Origin: Bradyrhizobium daqingense | GTDB taxonomy: Bacteria; Pseudomonadota; Alphaproteobacteria; Rhizobiales; Xanthobacteraceae | Length of the DNA: 64,000 bases | Direction: 5' to 3' | NCBI RefSeq assembly: GCF_021044685.1 | Contig: NZ_CP088014.1 | Location: forward strand, 1,736,001-1,800,000 | In this document: one piece after another, positions 9,089 through 17,054 of the stretch | Layout of the letters: each line of letters opens with the position of its first letter | Numbering within the stretch: the first letter of the stretch is position 1 | Notes under the pieces: model-generated | What the model saw: only the letters and a program-made list of their open reading frames with translations | What the model was told of the DNA's origin: nothing | Databases searched by the model: none | Translations under genes and position numbers: made by a program

Positions 9089-9849
9089 ATGCGCGCTGGT
9101 TTGTTTTGGCTGAACGACAGGCAATGGGCGCGTATCGAACCGCATCTGCCGAGGGGACTGACGGGGCCGGATCGGGACGACGACCGACGCATCGTCAGCG
9201 GCATCATTCACATGCTGCAATCGGGTGCACGATGGCGTGATTGTCCACGTGAATACGGCCCTTACACGACGATCTACAATCGCTTCAATCGCTGGGCCAA
9301 GCGAGGACGATGGTGCGCAATCTTCGAAGCGCTGGCCAAGCCTGGCGAAGACGGCGTCGTACTGTCGCTCGACTCGACCTCGATTAAAGCTCACCGGTGT
9401 GCCTCCGGCGGAAAAGGGGGGAGCACAATCAAGCAATCGGCCGCTCGCGCGGAGGCCGCACGACAAAAATCCATGCGCTGAGCGATCCGCTCTGCCGGCC
9501 GGTCGTCCTGCATCTGACTCCAGGCCAGGATGCCGATATCGCTGCGGCTCCCGATGTCCTGGCGCTCGCGCCACCCATGAGCGTGCTCCTCGCCGACAAA
9601 GGGTATGATGGCGACAAGCTTCGCGGCGAAATCATTCGTCGTGGCGCCAAGCCCGTAATCCCCAATAAATCTAACCGTGTCGTCATCCATCGCTTCAACA
9701 AACGCGCCTACAAAGGACGAAATGTCATCGAACGCTGCTTTTGCAGGCTCAAGGACTTCCGGCGCATCGCCACGCGATATGACAAGCTCGCCCGTAATTT
9801 TTTGGCCGCTGTTCATCTCGCCGCTCTCGTCGCATATTGGCTCAATTGA
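9089..9849 (+). CDS. IS5/IS427-type DDE transposase, two-frame with programmed -1 shift
   Basis: The first frame runs 9089-9481 (130 codons) and the second covers 9397-9849; reading from the first to the second needs a -1 shift. The N-terminal part has the DUF4096 pattern (WLNDRQWARIEPHLP, SGARWRDCP, YGPYTTIYNRFNRW) and the first catalytic aspartate in LSLDSTSIKAHR. The second frame carries GRTTKIHALSD, the second aspartate in LLADKGYD and the glutamate in NVIERCFCRLK. A run of four A and six G at 9412-9421 in the overlap is the probable slippage point. The transposase looks intact across both frames. Confidence 0.88.
9412..9421 (+). other. Probable -1 frameshift site in the transposase
   Basis: AAAAGGGGGG lies inside the overlap of the two transposase frames. 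In the first frame the codons are GGA AAA GGG GGG. Slipping back one base on the homopolymers joins the DDE halves, as known for IS427-group elements. The exact slip codon is not determined from sequence. Confidence 0.6.
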
Positions 9850-10050
9850 GTCTGGACCCTAAGCCCACAGTCCAGCACATCGGGCATCCGCGTAGCGCGA
9901 CGAGGGCGGCAATTCCCGCGCCTAGGGATGGCCAGGGGTGCGCGGCCTGGTGGACGATGGCCCAAGTGAGTAGCGCCGCCGCAGCCGCGCCGCGCATCAG
10001 GTGTGCGCCCAGGAAGGCGCTTCCGAACATGCCGACTCCACGAAAGTAAC

Positions 10051-10605
10051 TCATGTGCTTTCTCGTCCGCTGTCCTTTGTGCCGAGCAGGTATTCGCGCA
10101 CCAATGCGCGGGCGCGGCGCAGGCGGCTTTTGACCGCTTCGCGCGTCACGCCGAGCCGCCCGGCAATTTCCCCAATCGTCAGATCTTCGAGATCTCGCAG
10201 GAGCAGCACTTCGCGATGCGACGGCGAAAGCGACTCGATCGCATTGACCAGGTCCATGCGTAACTCGTCCGGCGGGACCTTCGCGAGCTCGCGTGACTCT
10301 TCCAGGGTGGCGAGTTCCTCGACTCCCCGCATCAGCATCAGCGCCGGCAGCATGCAAAGGCGCGCGATGACCGTTAGCAGCCAGCCAGCGAGTGCGGCTG
10401 GACTGCGGATCGTGCCCACGCGCCGGTACACGACGATGAGCGCTTCTTGCACCACATCTTCGATGACCGAGGCACGGTAGCAAAGGCGCCGAGCGTAGCG
10501 CCGAATGTCCGGCTGCAGCGCCACCAAGAGCTGTGTGAGCGCGTGCCGGTCGCCCGACTGTGCCGCGAGCACGAGATCGTCTGATACGCGCGCCAAGGCG
10601 GTCAC
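10051..10605 (-). CDS. ECF-type RNA polymerase sigma factor
   Basis: 184 residues from a GTG at 10605, which overlaps the DUF2892 stop as GTGA; upstream in-frame codons up to 10848 are antisense-like and rejected. The sigma2 region includes YRASVIEDVVQEALIVVYRR, and sigma4 has SLSPSHREVLLLRDLEDL followed by the helix-turn-helix LTIGEIAGRLGVTREAVKSR. No zinc-binding anti-sigma factor is adjacent; the neighbours are two small CPxC membrane proteins, one of which might serve as a sensor or anti-sigma partner (inference). The stop overlaps the next gene as ATGA, so the genes are translationally coupled. Confidence 0.9.
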   Translation of the reverse strand: MTALARVSDDLVLAAQSGDRHALTQLLVALQPDIRRYARRLCYRASVIEDVVQEALIVVYRRVGTIRSPAALAGWLLTVIARLCMLPALMLMRGVEELATLEESRELAKVPPDELRMDLVNAIESLSPSHREVLLLRDLEDLTIGEIAGRLGVTREAVKSRLRRARALVREYLLGTKDSGREST

Positions 10606-10808
10606 CCCTTCAGTGGCTCGCGCCCGGCGACGGCGCAAGCAGGACAATAGCCGAACACGCCAGTGGCCAGCGTCACCACACCCGCACCGCTGAGCAAAAG
10701 CCCGAGCGGCGAAGCGTGCAGCGCAACCACGCCGCAGATGACCATCAAGCCCCCGCCGATCAGTCTGGCCGCGCGCTCCCACCCGCCAACGTTCTTCCTG
10801 TACCACAT
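10602..10808 (-). CDS. DUF2892 (YgaP-type) small membrane protein
   Basis: 68 residues from ATG at 10808, preceded by GGAG. The start MWYRKNVGGWERAARLIGGG and two helices (LMVICGVVALHASPLGLLLSG and a second ending VFGYCPAC) match DUF2892, the transmembrane domain also fused to the rhodanese YgaP. The terminal CPAC motif could bind or relay thiols. It heads the operon with the ECF sigma factor and a second CPxC protein. It lies divergent to the exported protein gene at 11064. Confidence 0.85.
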   Translation of the reverse strand: MWYRKNVGGWERAARLIGGGLMVICGVVALHASPLGLLLSGAGVVTLATGVFGYCPACAVAGREPLKG

Positions 10809-11063
10809 GGTTCTGTGCTCCGGTTCGTGACACGCCGGTATGGCGCATTCATCTGGACAGGAGGGCGCAAACCCGGCGCCGGGGTCGCGGCACGAAAAAA
10901 AATTTGCGGGGGTCGCAGCTTCCGCAGGCTGGCGTGGGCGGCGGGGCGCGCCGCCATCGCAAACTGGCCTGTCGAAACGGGTCATCAACCATAGCGTCAC
11001 GGCGAAACGATAGTTGCCCATCTTCATCGGCCGCGGAGCGCCATTGCGTAGTAAGTACGTCCC

Positions 11064-11966
11064 ATGCGTACCCTCGATCGCCTGCTCTCCTGTCTCGCCC
11101 TGTTCCTTGCAATGGCCGCCGTCACTGCGCTTCCCGCGCGCGCGGCCGAAACCTGCCCATTCATCAGCGCCCAGGAGCTCGCCCGCGCGATGCCGGCGCT
11201 CAAATGGTCACTGATTTCCAATCAGGATGGCCGCGGCTGCATCTACCAGGCCGGGCGCGGCGGCACGATGATGCTGACCGTGTTCCGCAATCCCGACAAG
11301 GACCGCGCCAGGGAATTGTACGCGACCTTCGTCAAGACGCTCGGTGAACGCATGAAGCTGAGCGCAGTGGCGGGGATCGGCGAGGAAGGCCAGGGCGGAG
11401 CGACCGCGGCCGGCGCCGAGCGCCAGGAGGCCTCGGTCGTCGCGCTGTCCGGCGACTACATTCTGCAGATCACCGTCCATCCGACCGGCCGGCGTGCCGA
11501 CGATGCGCTGCTCGGACCGCTCACCGAGGCTGCGCGCATTGCCGTTGGCAATGTGGACAAGAGCAGCGAGCGGTTCGGCAATTGCGAGTGGCTCACGGCC
11601 GCGGATGCCGACGGTTTTCTCGACACGAAAACGCTGACGGTCCAACGCACCGGCGCGGGCAGCTGCATGATGTTCGATCGCGAGGCCAACACGATGATCA
11701 CCGCGGTGATCACGACCTCGCGCGACACCGCCGTCCAGATGATGAAGCGCGCAGGCCCGTGCAAGCATGTGACGATCCCTGAGCTCGGCAGCGAAGCCTT
11801 CGGCGAGCATTCCTGCACAAAGGGTAACGGCAACGCCGTCACCATCTATGTCTGGAAGAATGGCAAGCAGGCCTCGATCGTGTTCGCTCCGGTCAAACCG
11901 CATCCGCAGTCCGGCTCCGTCGAGCGCCTGAAGGCGGTCGCAGGGCGGGTCTATGGGAAATTGTAA
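11064..11966 (+). CDS. Exported protein of unknown function, two repeated halves
   Basis: 300 residues with a clear signal peptide (LLSCLALFLAMAAVTALPARA, cleaved before AETCPF). The mature part seems to contain two related modules: each begins near a cysteine (TCPFISAQELARAM and FGNCEWLTAADADGF) and later has a second cysteine in GRGCIYQ or GSCMMFD. Each may form a disulfide-bonded periplasmic domain. I do not recognise a family. It stands alone between the sigma operon and the IclR gene, with which it converges. Confidence 0.7.
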   Translation: MRTLDRLLSCLALFLAMAAVTALPARAAETCPFISAQELARAMPALKWSLISNQDGRGCIYQAGRGGTMMLTVFRNPDKDRARELYATFVKTLGERMKLSAVAGIGEEGQGGATAAGAERQEASVVALSGDYILQITVHPTGRRADDALLGPLTEAARIAVGNVDKSSERFGNCEWLTAADADGFLDTKTLTVQRTGAGSCMMFDREANTMITAVITTSRDTAVQMMKRAGPCKHVTIPELGSEAFGEHSCTKGNGNAVTIYVWKNGKQASIVFAPVKPHPQSGSVERLKAVAGRVYGKL

Positions 11967-12018
11967 CGGCGGGGTGTGACCGCCTCCGCTCCGATTGGCT
12001 CAGCGCGAGCCACCCCCG

Positions 12019-12795
12019 TCATCCGCCCGCCAGCACCTCCTTGCACTTGGCCGCGAAGGCGTTGAGGTGCGCGCCGATCTGGTGCGCCAGCGCGTCGGAC
12101 CGATCGACATTCTGCAAGCTCATGTTGAGGGCGTAGACGGGAAGTCCCGCCAGCACGATGGGCGTTGCGACGGCGAGAACGGCGGGCTGCCACGACACCG
12201 CACAATAGCCTTCGCGTCCGACGGCGCTGATCGATCTCCTGACGTCTGCGAGCAGCGCCTTGGTGGCCGCAGTGCTGCGCCGCTTGAACAGTTTCAGCAA
12301 TCGCTCGCGCTCGGTCTCTGCGACGCCGGCCAGGTAGGCGCGACCCAGCGACGTCAACTCCATCGGCACCTGCTGGCCTGCGACCACGTTGCGCAGCGCC
12401 GCGCGCGGACTGTAGCGGATCGATTCGAGATAGACCATCATGGTGCGATCTGCCGTCGCGAGCCCGACGTTCAGCCGGCGCTTGGCCGATTCCGCCCGCA
12501 TCATCGGGCCGATCGCGTTGAGCACGGGTGATCCCGTCCGCATCGCGTGGCCGACGCTGATGACGGACGCGGCAAGACGGTAGGCCCGCTCGGCGCGGAC
12601 CTCATCGAGCATCCCGGAATTGACCAGCGTTCGCGTCAGCCGGCTGACCGTCGAGCGCGGCAAGCCGGTCCGCTCGGCGATCTCGCCATTGCCGAGCGTG
12701 TCGATGCCGGGTCGGAAAGCCCGGAGGATTTCGATACCCCGTTCGAGCGAGCGGTTGCCATCGACGCCGCCCGCATATCTGCGCATCTGCGCCAT
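12019..12795 (-). CDS. IclR-family transcriptional regulator
   Basis: 258 residues from ATG at 12795, chosen because GGGAGG precedes it. The N-terminal winged helix includes SLERGIEILRAF and NGEIAERTGLPRSTVSRL; the C-terminal ligand-binding domain has VGLATADRTMMVYLES and TSLGRAYLAG. IclR proteins sense small organic acids and control catabolic operons. It is divergent to the enoyl-CoA hydratase/acyl-CoA synthetase genes, with a perfect palindrome 18 bases upstream of its start. It probably controls both directions. Confidence 0.9.
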   Translation of the reverse strand: MAQMRRYAGGVDGNRSLERGIEILRAFRPGIDTLGNGEIAERTGLPRSTVSRLTRTLVNSGMLDEVRAERAYRLAASVISVGHAMRTGSPVLNAIGPMMRAESAKRRLNVGLATADRTMMVYLESIRYSPRAALRNVVAGQQVPMELTSLGRAYLAGVAETERERLLKLFKRRSTAATKALLADVRRSISAVGREGYCAVSWQPAVLAVATPIVLAGLPVYALNMSLQNVDRSDALAHQIGAHLNAFAAKCKEVLAGG

Positions 12796-12812
12796 ATCCA
12801 GCCTCCCGGCAT

Positions 12813-12827
12813 TTCCACTTAGTGGAA
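12813..12827. promoter_or_regulatory. Candidate IclR operator
   Basis: A perfect 15-base palindrome, TTCCACT-T-AGTGGAA, lies in the intergenic region between the IclR gene and the divergent enoyl-CoA hydratase gene. IclR-family sites are commonly short palindromes of this kind, often TGGAA/TTCCA-like. The binding is inferred from position and symmetry. Confidence 0.6.
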
Positions 12828-12993
12828 TTAAGGGGATGTTTGCAAAGGTGCAAGCCGCTATAGGCGAAGGCAAGAAGAATGCCTGGGCTGTGCAGGGCTC
12901 GACGAGGAAACGGCTCCGCCTGAACGGCATTCGGATGCCCGCGCATCATCTGCGCCGCGCTGATCGATCCGACTCAAACCCGGAAAGTCTGCC

Positions 12994-13785
12994 ATGTCCT
13001 ATCAGCTCATCGAATTTTCCGTCGAAGCCGGTGTTGCGACCATCGCGTTCAACCGGCCGGATCGGCGCAACGCCATGAGCGACGAGATGCGTTCCGAGTT
13101 CACCGGCGCTCTCGAAACCGTGTCCCGCGACAAGGCGATCAAGGCCCTGGTACTGACGGGACGAGGCAATGCCTTCTGCGCCGGCGGCGACATCAGCGGC
13201 ATGAGGCGCCGGCTCGAGGCGCCGCAGGGGGACGTCGCATTCAACGGATGGAGCCGTCAGCAGGGCGTCCATCACGTGCAGACGCTGCTGCTGGGCTTGC
13301 CGAAGCCGACCGTTGCCGCAGTCAACGGCGCCGCGGCGGGCCTCGGTGCCGACACCGCGCTGGCCTGCGACTTCGTCATGGCGACGGAGCGATCGAAATT
13401 CACCTGGTCCTACATCAAGCGCGGCTTGATACCCGACGGCGGCGGCCTGTATTTCCTGCCGCGCCGAGTGGGCCTTGCGAGAGCGAAGGAGCTGATCTTC
13501 ACCGGACGCGTCGTCGAAGCCGACGAAGCGCTCGCGCTCGGGATCGTGGATCGCAAGGTGGCGGCGGCCGAGCTGATGTCGGCCGCGCAGGCCTGGGCGG
13601 CCGAACTGGCGCAGGGCTCTCCGACCGCGCTCGCTCTGAGCAAGACGATCCTGAACGAGACGTTCGAGCATTCCGCGCACGACATCTTCAATCTCGGCAG
13701 CCAGGCGCAGGCCATCTGCTACACCAGCGCGGAGCATCGCGAGGCCGTGACGGCTTTCCTCGCGCAATCCTCGTCGAAGGGTTGA
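12994..13785 (+). CDS. Enoyl-CoA hydratase/isomerase family protein
   Basis: 263 residues of the crotonase fold, acting on acyl-CoA thioesters in the cytoplasm. The oxyanion-hole segments are GNAFCAGGDISGM and NGAAAGLGADTALACDF, and the active-site region is IKRGLIPDGGGLYFLPRRVG. The usual second catalytic glutamate position holds Asp here, so the reaction (hydration, isomerisation or other) is uncertain. It is followed after three bases by the acyl-CoA synthetase gene, forming an operon under the divergent IclR regulator. Confidence 0.88.
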   Translation: MSYQLIEFSVEAGVATIAFNRPDRRNAMSDEMRSEFTGALETVSRDKAIKALVLTGRGNAFCAGGDISGMRRRLEAPQGDVAFNGWSRQQGVHHVQTLLLGLPKPTVAAVNGAAAGLGADTALACDFVMATERSKFTWSYIKRGLIPDGGGLYFLPRRVGLARAKELIFTGRVVEADEALALGIVDRKVAAAELMSAAQAWAAELAQGSPTALALSKTILNETFEHSAHDIFNLGSQAQAICYTSAEHREAVTAFLAQSSSKG

Positions 13786-13788
13786 GCG

Positions 13789-15882
13789 ATGAACGCGATC
13801 GAGCGCCTGATCCGCCCGCGCAGCATCGCCGTCATCGGCGCCTCCGCCGACCCGGGCAAGACCTCGGGGCGGCCTGTTGCGTATCTCAAGAAGCATGGCT
13901 TTGGGGGTGCGATCTATCCCGTCAATCCCAAGGTCGGAGAGATCGGCGGCCTGCGCTGCTATGCCGACGTCGCTTCGCTGCCGGATGTGCCGGACGTCGG
14001 CCTAGTCCTGCTCGGCGCGGAACGCGCCCATGTCGCCGTGCGCGAGTTGTCCGAGCGCGGCACTGCGGCGGCGATCGTTCTCGCCAGCGGCTACACCGAG
14101 ACGGGGGCGGAAGGCGCCGCACGTCAGACGCAGCTCATGCAGGCCGCCGGATCCATGCGCCTTCTCGGGCCGAACACGATCGGGCTCGTCAATCTCACGG
14201 ACAACATCGTGCTGTCGGCATCCGGCGCGCTGGCGATGGACCATTTTCCGGCCGGCTCGATCGGCCTGGTCTCGCAAAGCGGGGGCATTCTCGGCGCCGT
14301 CCTGTCGCGCGCTGCGGCGCGCGGGGTCGGACTGTCCAAGCTGGTGTCGACCAGCAACGAAGCCGATCTCGAACTCGCAGATATCATCGACTTTCTTGCC
14401 GACGACAGCGCCACCAGGGTCATCGCGCTCTATATCGAGGCGATCCGCAATCCGGCCCGCTTCCGCGCGGCGGTGCTCAAGGCGCGGCGCGCCGGCAAAC
14501 CCATCGTCGCCTTCAAGATCGGGAGGTCGGAGGCGGGCGCAAAGGCGGCCGTCTCGCACACGGGAGCGCTTGCCGGCTCCGATCGCATGTACGACGCCTT
14601 CTTCAGACAGCTCGGCGTGATCCGCGCGCGGACATTCGAAGACCTGCTCGACATTCCCGCAGCTCTTTCCGCGGGACGGAAGCTGTCCGGCAGGCGCGTG
14701 GCGATCCTCACCTCGACCGGCGGCGCCGGCACGATCCTGTCCGACAGTTTGGGGATCGCCGGCTTCGCGACGCCCGCGCCCGACGCGGACTCGGCTGCGC
14801 AATTGCGCGCCTTGCAATCGGGATCGCACGCCATGCTCGATCGCAATCCGATCGACGTGACCCTGGCCGGCCTGCAGCCGGATCTGCTTCGCGCCGCCAT
14901 TCATATCCTGCTTGCTAGCCCTTCCTACGATGCGCTGGCCGTCATTGCAGGCTCCTCAGCCGTGGGATCGCCGGCGCTGCTGGCGGACGCCATCCACGAC
15001 TGTCTGCCGCTGAGCGACAAGCCCGTGATCGCCTATGTGAGCCCCTACGCGCCCGACGTGGTCTCCGTTCTCACGCAGCGCGGCGTCCCGGCCTACACCT
15101 CCGCCGAGAGCTGCGCCCGTGCGCTCGATGGACTTCTCAAGGCGGGAATGCCGGGACAGGTCGAGATATCCGGATCGATGGAGACACTGGTCGATATCAG
15201 CGATTTTCCGGTGGGAACGCTGGACGAGGCGCAGGCCAAGGCCTTGTTCGCTCGCTTTGGCGTTCCGGTTGTGACGGAGAAGATCGTCGCTACGGCAGGC
15301 GAGGCGGAGCAGGCGGCGCGAGACTTGGGCAGCAAGGTCGTGCTCAAAATTCTCTCGCGCGAGATTGCGCACAAGAGCGACGTCGGGGGCGTCGCGGTCA
15401 ATCTGACCGCAGAGACGATCGGCGAGCGCCTGGCGGTGATGGCAGAAGAAGTCGCGCCCAAGGCCGGGAAGCGGCCGGAACGATTTCTGGTGCAGGAGAT
15501 GATTTCAGGTGGCGTCGAGATCATTCTCGGGATGCATCGCGATTCGCTGGGGACAGCCATCCTTCTCGGAATGGGCGGCATCGCCGCCGAGCTGTTCCAG
15601 GACACCACGCTGCGTCTGCTTCCGCCGGAAGGCGGCCTGACGCTGACCGAAGCTGGCGCGATGGCGCGGGAGCTCGTCACATGGCCGTTGCTGGATGGCT
15701 TTCGCGGCCGGCCGAGGTGCGATGTCGAAGCGCTCGCCGCAGCGATCGTCGCTTTCTCGCGCATGGTTGCGCAGCTGGGCGAGCGCCTCAGTGAAGCTGA
15801 GATCAATCCGGTCTTCGTGCTCCCGGCAGGCCAAGGCGTGAAGGCGGCCGACGGGTTGGTCGTTCTCGACGCCAGCACATGA
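13789..15882 (+). CDS. ADP-forming acyl-CoA synthetase (acetate-CoA ligase family)
   Basis: 697 residues in the single-chain arrangement: an N-terminal CoA-binding Rossmann domain (RPRSIAVIGASADPGKTSGRP), succinyl-CoA-synthetase-like domains with GLVSQSGGILGAV and the phospho-histidine region AAVSHTGALAGSD, and a C-terminal ATP-grasp domain with LGSKVVLKILSREIAHKSD, LVQEMISGGVEIILGMHRD and AEINPVFV. It would interconvert an organic acid plus ATP and CoA with acyl-CoA plus ADP. It is coupled to the hydratase, pointing to activation and beta-modification of one carboxylate. The substrate is unknown. Confidence 0.88.
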   Translation: MNAIERLIRPRSIAVIGASADPGKTSGRPVAYLKKHGFGGAIYPVNPKVGEIGGLRCYADVASLPDVPDVGLVLLGAERAHVAVRELSERGTAAAIVLASGYTETGAEGAARQTQLMQAAGSMRLLGPNTIGLVNLTDNIVLSASGALAMDHFPAGSIGLVSQSGGILGAVLSRAAARGVGLSKLVSTSNEADLELADIIDFLADDSATRVIALYIEAIRNPARFRAAVLKARRAGKPIVAFKIGRSEAGAKAAVSHTGALAGSDRMYDAFFRQLGVIRARTFEDLLDIPAALSAGRKLSGRRVAILTSTGGAGTILSDSLGIAGFATPAPDADSAAQLRALQSGSHAMLDRNPIDVTLAGLQPDLLRAAIHILLASPSYDALAVIAGSSAVGSPALLADAIHDCLPLSDKPVIAYVSPYAPDVVSVLTQRGVPAYTSAESCARALDGLLKAGMPGQVEISGSMETLVDISDFPVGTLDEAQAKALFARFGVPVVTEKIVATAGEAEQAARDLGSKVVLKILSREIAHKSDVGGVAVNLTAETIGERLAVMAEEVAPKAGKRPERFLVQEMISGGVEIILGMHRDSLGTAILLGMGGIAAELFQDTTLRLLPPEGGLTLTEAGAMARELVTWPLLDGFRGRPRCDVEALAAAIVAFSRMVAQLGERLSEAEINPVFVLPAGQGVKAADGLVVLDAST

Positions 15883-15971
15883 CGCCCCATCGCGGACGCG
15901 CGCCAAGCTGCGTTCGTGACATGACGAGCCTTGTTTGAAAAATCTGAACCAAGACCGAATGGGAGGTCCAC

Positions 15972-17006
15972 ATGGCAATCGGTAACATCATCAGGCGAGA
16001 CGGCGGTCCCGGCAAGGCAGTCGCTGTGTGGCGCTGGTCGCGCCGGGCCGTCCTCGCCTCGACAGCTTTGCTGGTCGCGGTCGGATCGGGCGTCGCGCCG
16101 GCGCGGGCCGAATACCCAGAGAAGATCATCAAGATCGTGGTGCCGTTCGCGGCTGGTGGCGGTACCGACATCGTCGCGCGAACGACCGCCCAGGAAATCC
16201 AGACCGACCTCGGCAAGCCCGTGATCATCGAGAACAAGCCGGGCGCAGGCACCATCATCGGAACCCAGACGGTGGCGACGAGCGAGCCTGACGGCTATTC
16301 GCTGCTGATGGCGACCTTCGCGCACGCGGTCAATCCCAGCCTGTACAACAAGCTGCCGTTCGATCCGCACAAGGATTTCGCGGCGGTCTCGCTGATTGCA
16401 CGATCCTTCAATGTCGTCGTCGTCAACCCCGCATCCAAGATCAACTCGATTCCCGATCTGATCGCTGAAGCAAAGGCCAAGCCGGGCAAGCTCAATTTCG
16501 GCACGTTCGGCATCGGCACCTCGGCCCATCTCGCCGGCGAGCTGTTCAACGCCATGGCGAACGTCAAGATGACGGCGATCCCCTACAAGGGCGCGGCGCC
16601 TGCAATCAGCGATCTCCTGGGCGGGCAGATCGACGTGATGTTCACCACCGTGGCCAGCGCGGCGTCGCTGGTGGCGGCGGGTCAGCTCCGTGCGCTGGCT
16701 GTCACATCCGCCGAGCGTTCGGCCGCGTTCCCGCAATTGCCGACGGTCGCCGAGGCTGGAGTGCCCGGCTACGCCGCCGAGTCCTGGTACGGATTGTACG
16801 CTCCAGCCAAGACGCCTGCTGCCGTGATTGCGCGTCTCAATCAGGCGGTCGCGAAGGCCGTGCAGTCCGGTGGTTTCAAGCAACTGGCGACCAACGAAGG
16901 CCTGATCATGGTGGGTAGCGCTCCCCAGGAGCTCGATCGCTATGTCGCCCAGGAAGAGGAACGCTGGCGCAAGCTGGTCAAGGACGCGAACATCGAGGTG
17001 CAATAG
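15972..17006 (+). CDS. Bug-family tripartite tricarboxylate transporter binding protein (TctC-like)
   Basis: 344 residues, with GGAGGT just before the start. The long N-terminus carries an Arg-rich twin-arginine-like segment (WRWSRRAVLASTALLVAV) ending in ARA, then the Bug signature YPEKIIKIVVPFAAGGGTD and ENKPGAGTIIGT. Bug proteins bind carboxylates in the periplasm. No TctA/TctB membrane subunits are adjacent, so it is an orphan receptor. It follows the acyl-CoA synthetase by 89 bases and probably supplies the same carboxylate pathway. Confidence 0.9.
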   Translation: MAIGNIIRRDGGPGKAVAVWRWSRRAVLASTALLVAVGSGVAPARAEYPEKIIKIVVPFAAGGGTDIVARTTAQEIQTDLGKPVIIENKPGAGTIIGTQTVATSEPDGYSLLMATFAHAVNPSLYNKLPFDPHKDFAAVSLIARSFNVVVVNPASKINSIPDLIAEAKAKPGKLNFGTFGIGTSAHLAGELFNAMANVKMTAIPYKGAAPAISDLLGGQIDVMFTTVASAASLVAAGQLRALAVTSAERSAAFPQLPTVAEAGVPGYAAESWYGLYAPAKTPAAVIARLNQAVAKAVQSGGFKQLATNEGLIMVGSAPQELDRYVAQEEERWRKLVKDANIEVQ

Positions 17007-17014
17007 TCCGGCTT

Positions 17015-17048
17015 GACATCCGGGGCCGCTTGGCGGTCCCCGGATGTC
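17015..17048. terminator. Bidirectional hairpin between convergent genes
   Basis: GACATCCGGGG pairs exactly with CCCCGGATGTC, with an inner CCGC/GCGG extension around a short TTG-type loop. It lies in the 48-base gap between the converging Bug protein and PhyH genes. It has no strong T-run but is well placed to end both transcripts. Confidence 0.65.
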
Positions 17049-17054
17049 GTCCGA

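Larger units (their letters stand above)
9026..9859 (+). mobile_element. IS5-family (IS427-like) insertion sequence, 834 bp
   Basis: The ends are imperfect inverted repeats: the left end begins GGGTCTGTAC and the complement of the right end begins GGGTCCAGAC. TA dinucleotides flank both ends (9024-9025 and 9860-9861), consistent with a TA target duplication. The element carries one transposase split over two frames. It appears complete and sits inside a small membrane-protein gene. Size and organisation fit the IS427 group of IS5; the exact IS name would need an ISfinder search. Confidence 0.88.
8979..10054 (-). pseudogene. Small CPxC membrane protein gene interrupted by an insertion sequence
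   Basis: The 5' part starts with ATG at 10054, overlaps the sigma-factor stop as ATGA, and codes for a membrane protein with helix AAAAALLTWAIVHQAAH and motif LRGCPMCWTVGL. At codon TTA (9862-9860) the frame enters the IS and ends with GSRLN and a stop at 9842. Removing bases 9026-9859 and one TA copy restores a frame that continues VETLSQGRRDSSMR and stops at 8979-8981, about 79 residues in all. So the IS has replaced the last 14 or so residues. The remaining product contains the CPMC motif and may still be functional. Its function is unknown. Confidence 0.82.

Noticed and set aside
12796..12930. Upstream extension of the IclR frame
   Set aside because: It covers the divergent promoter and operator palindrome; the downstream ATG has a proper ribosome-binding site.
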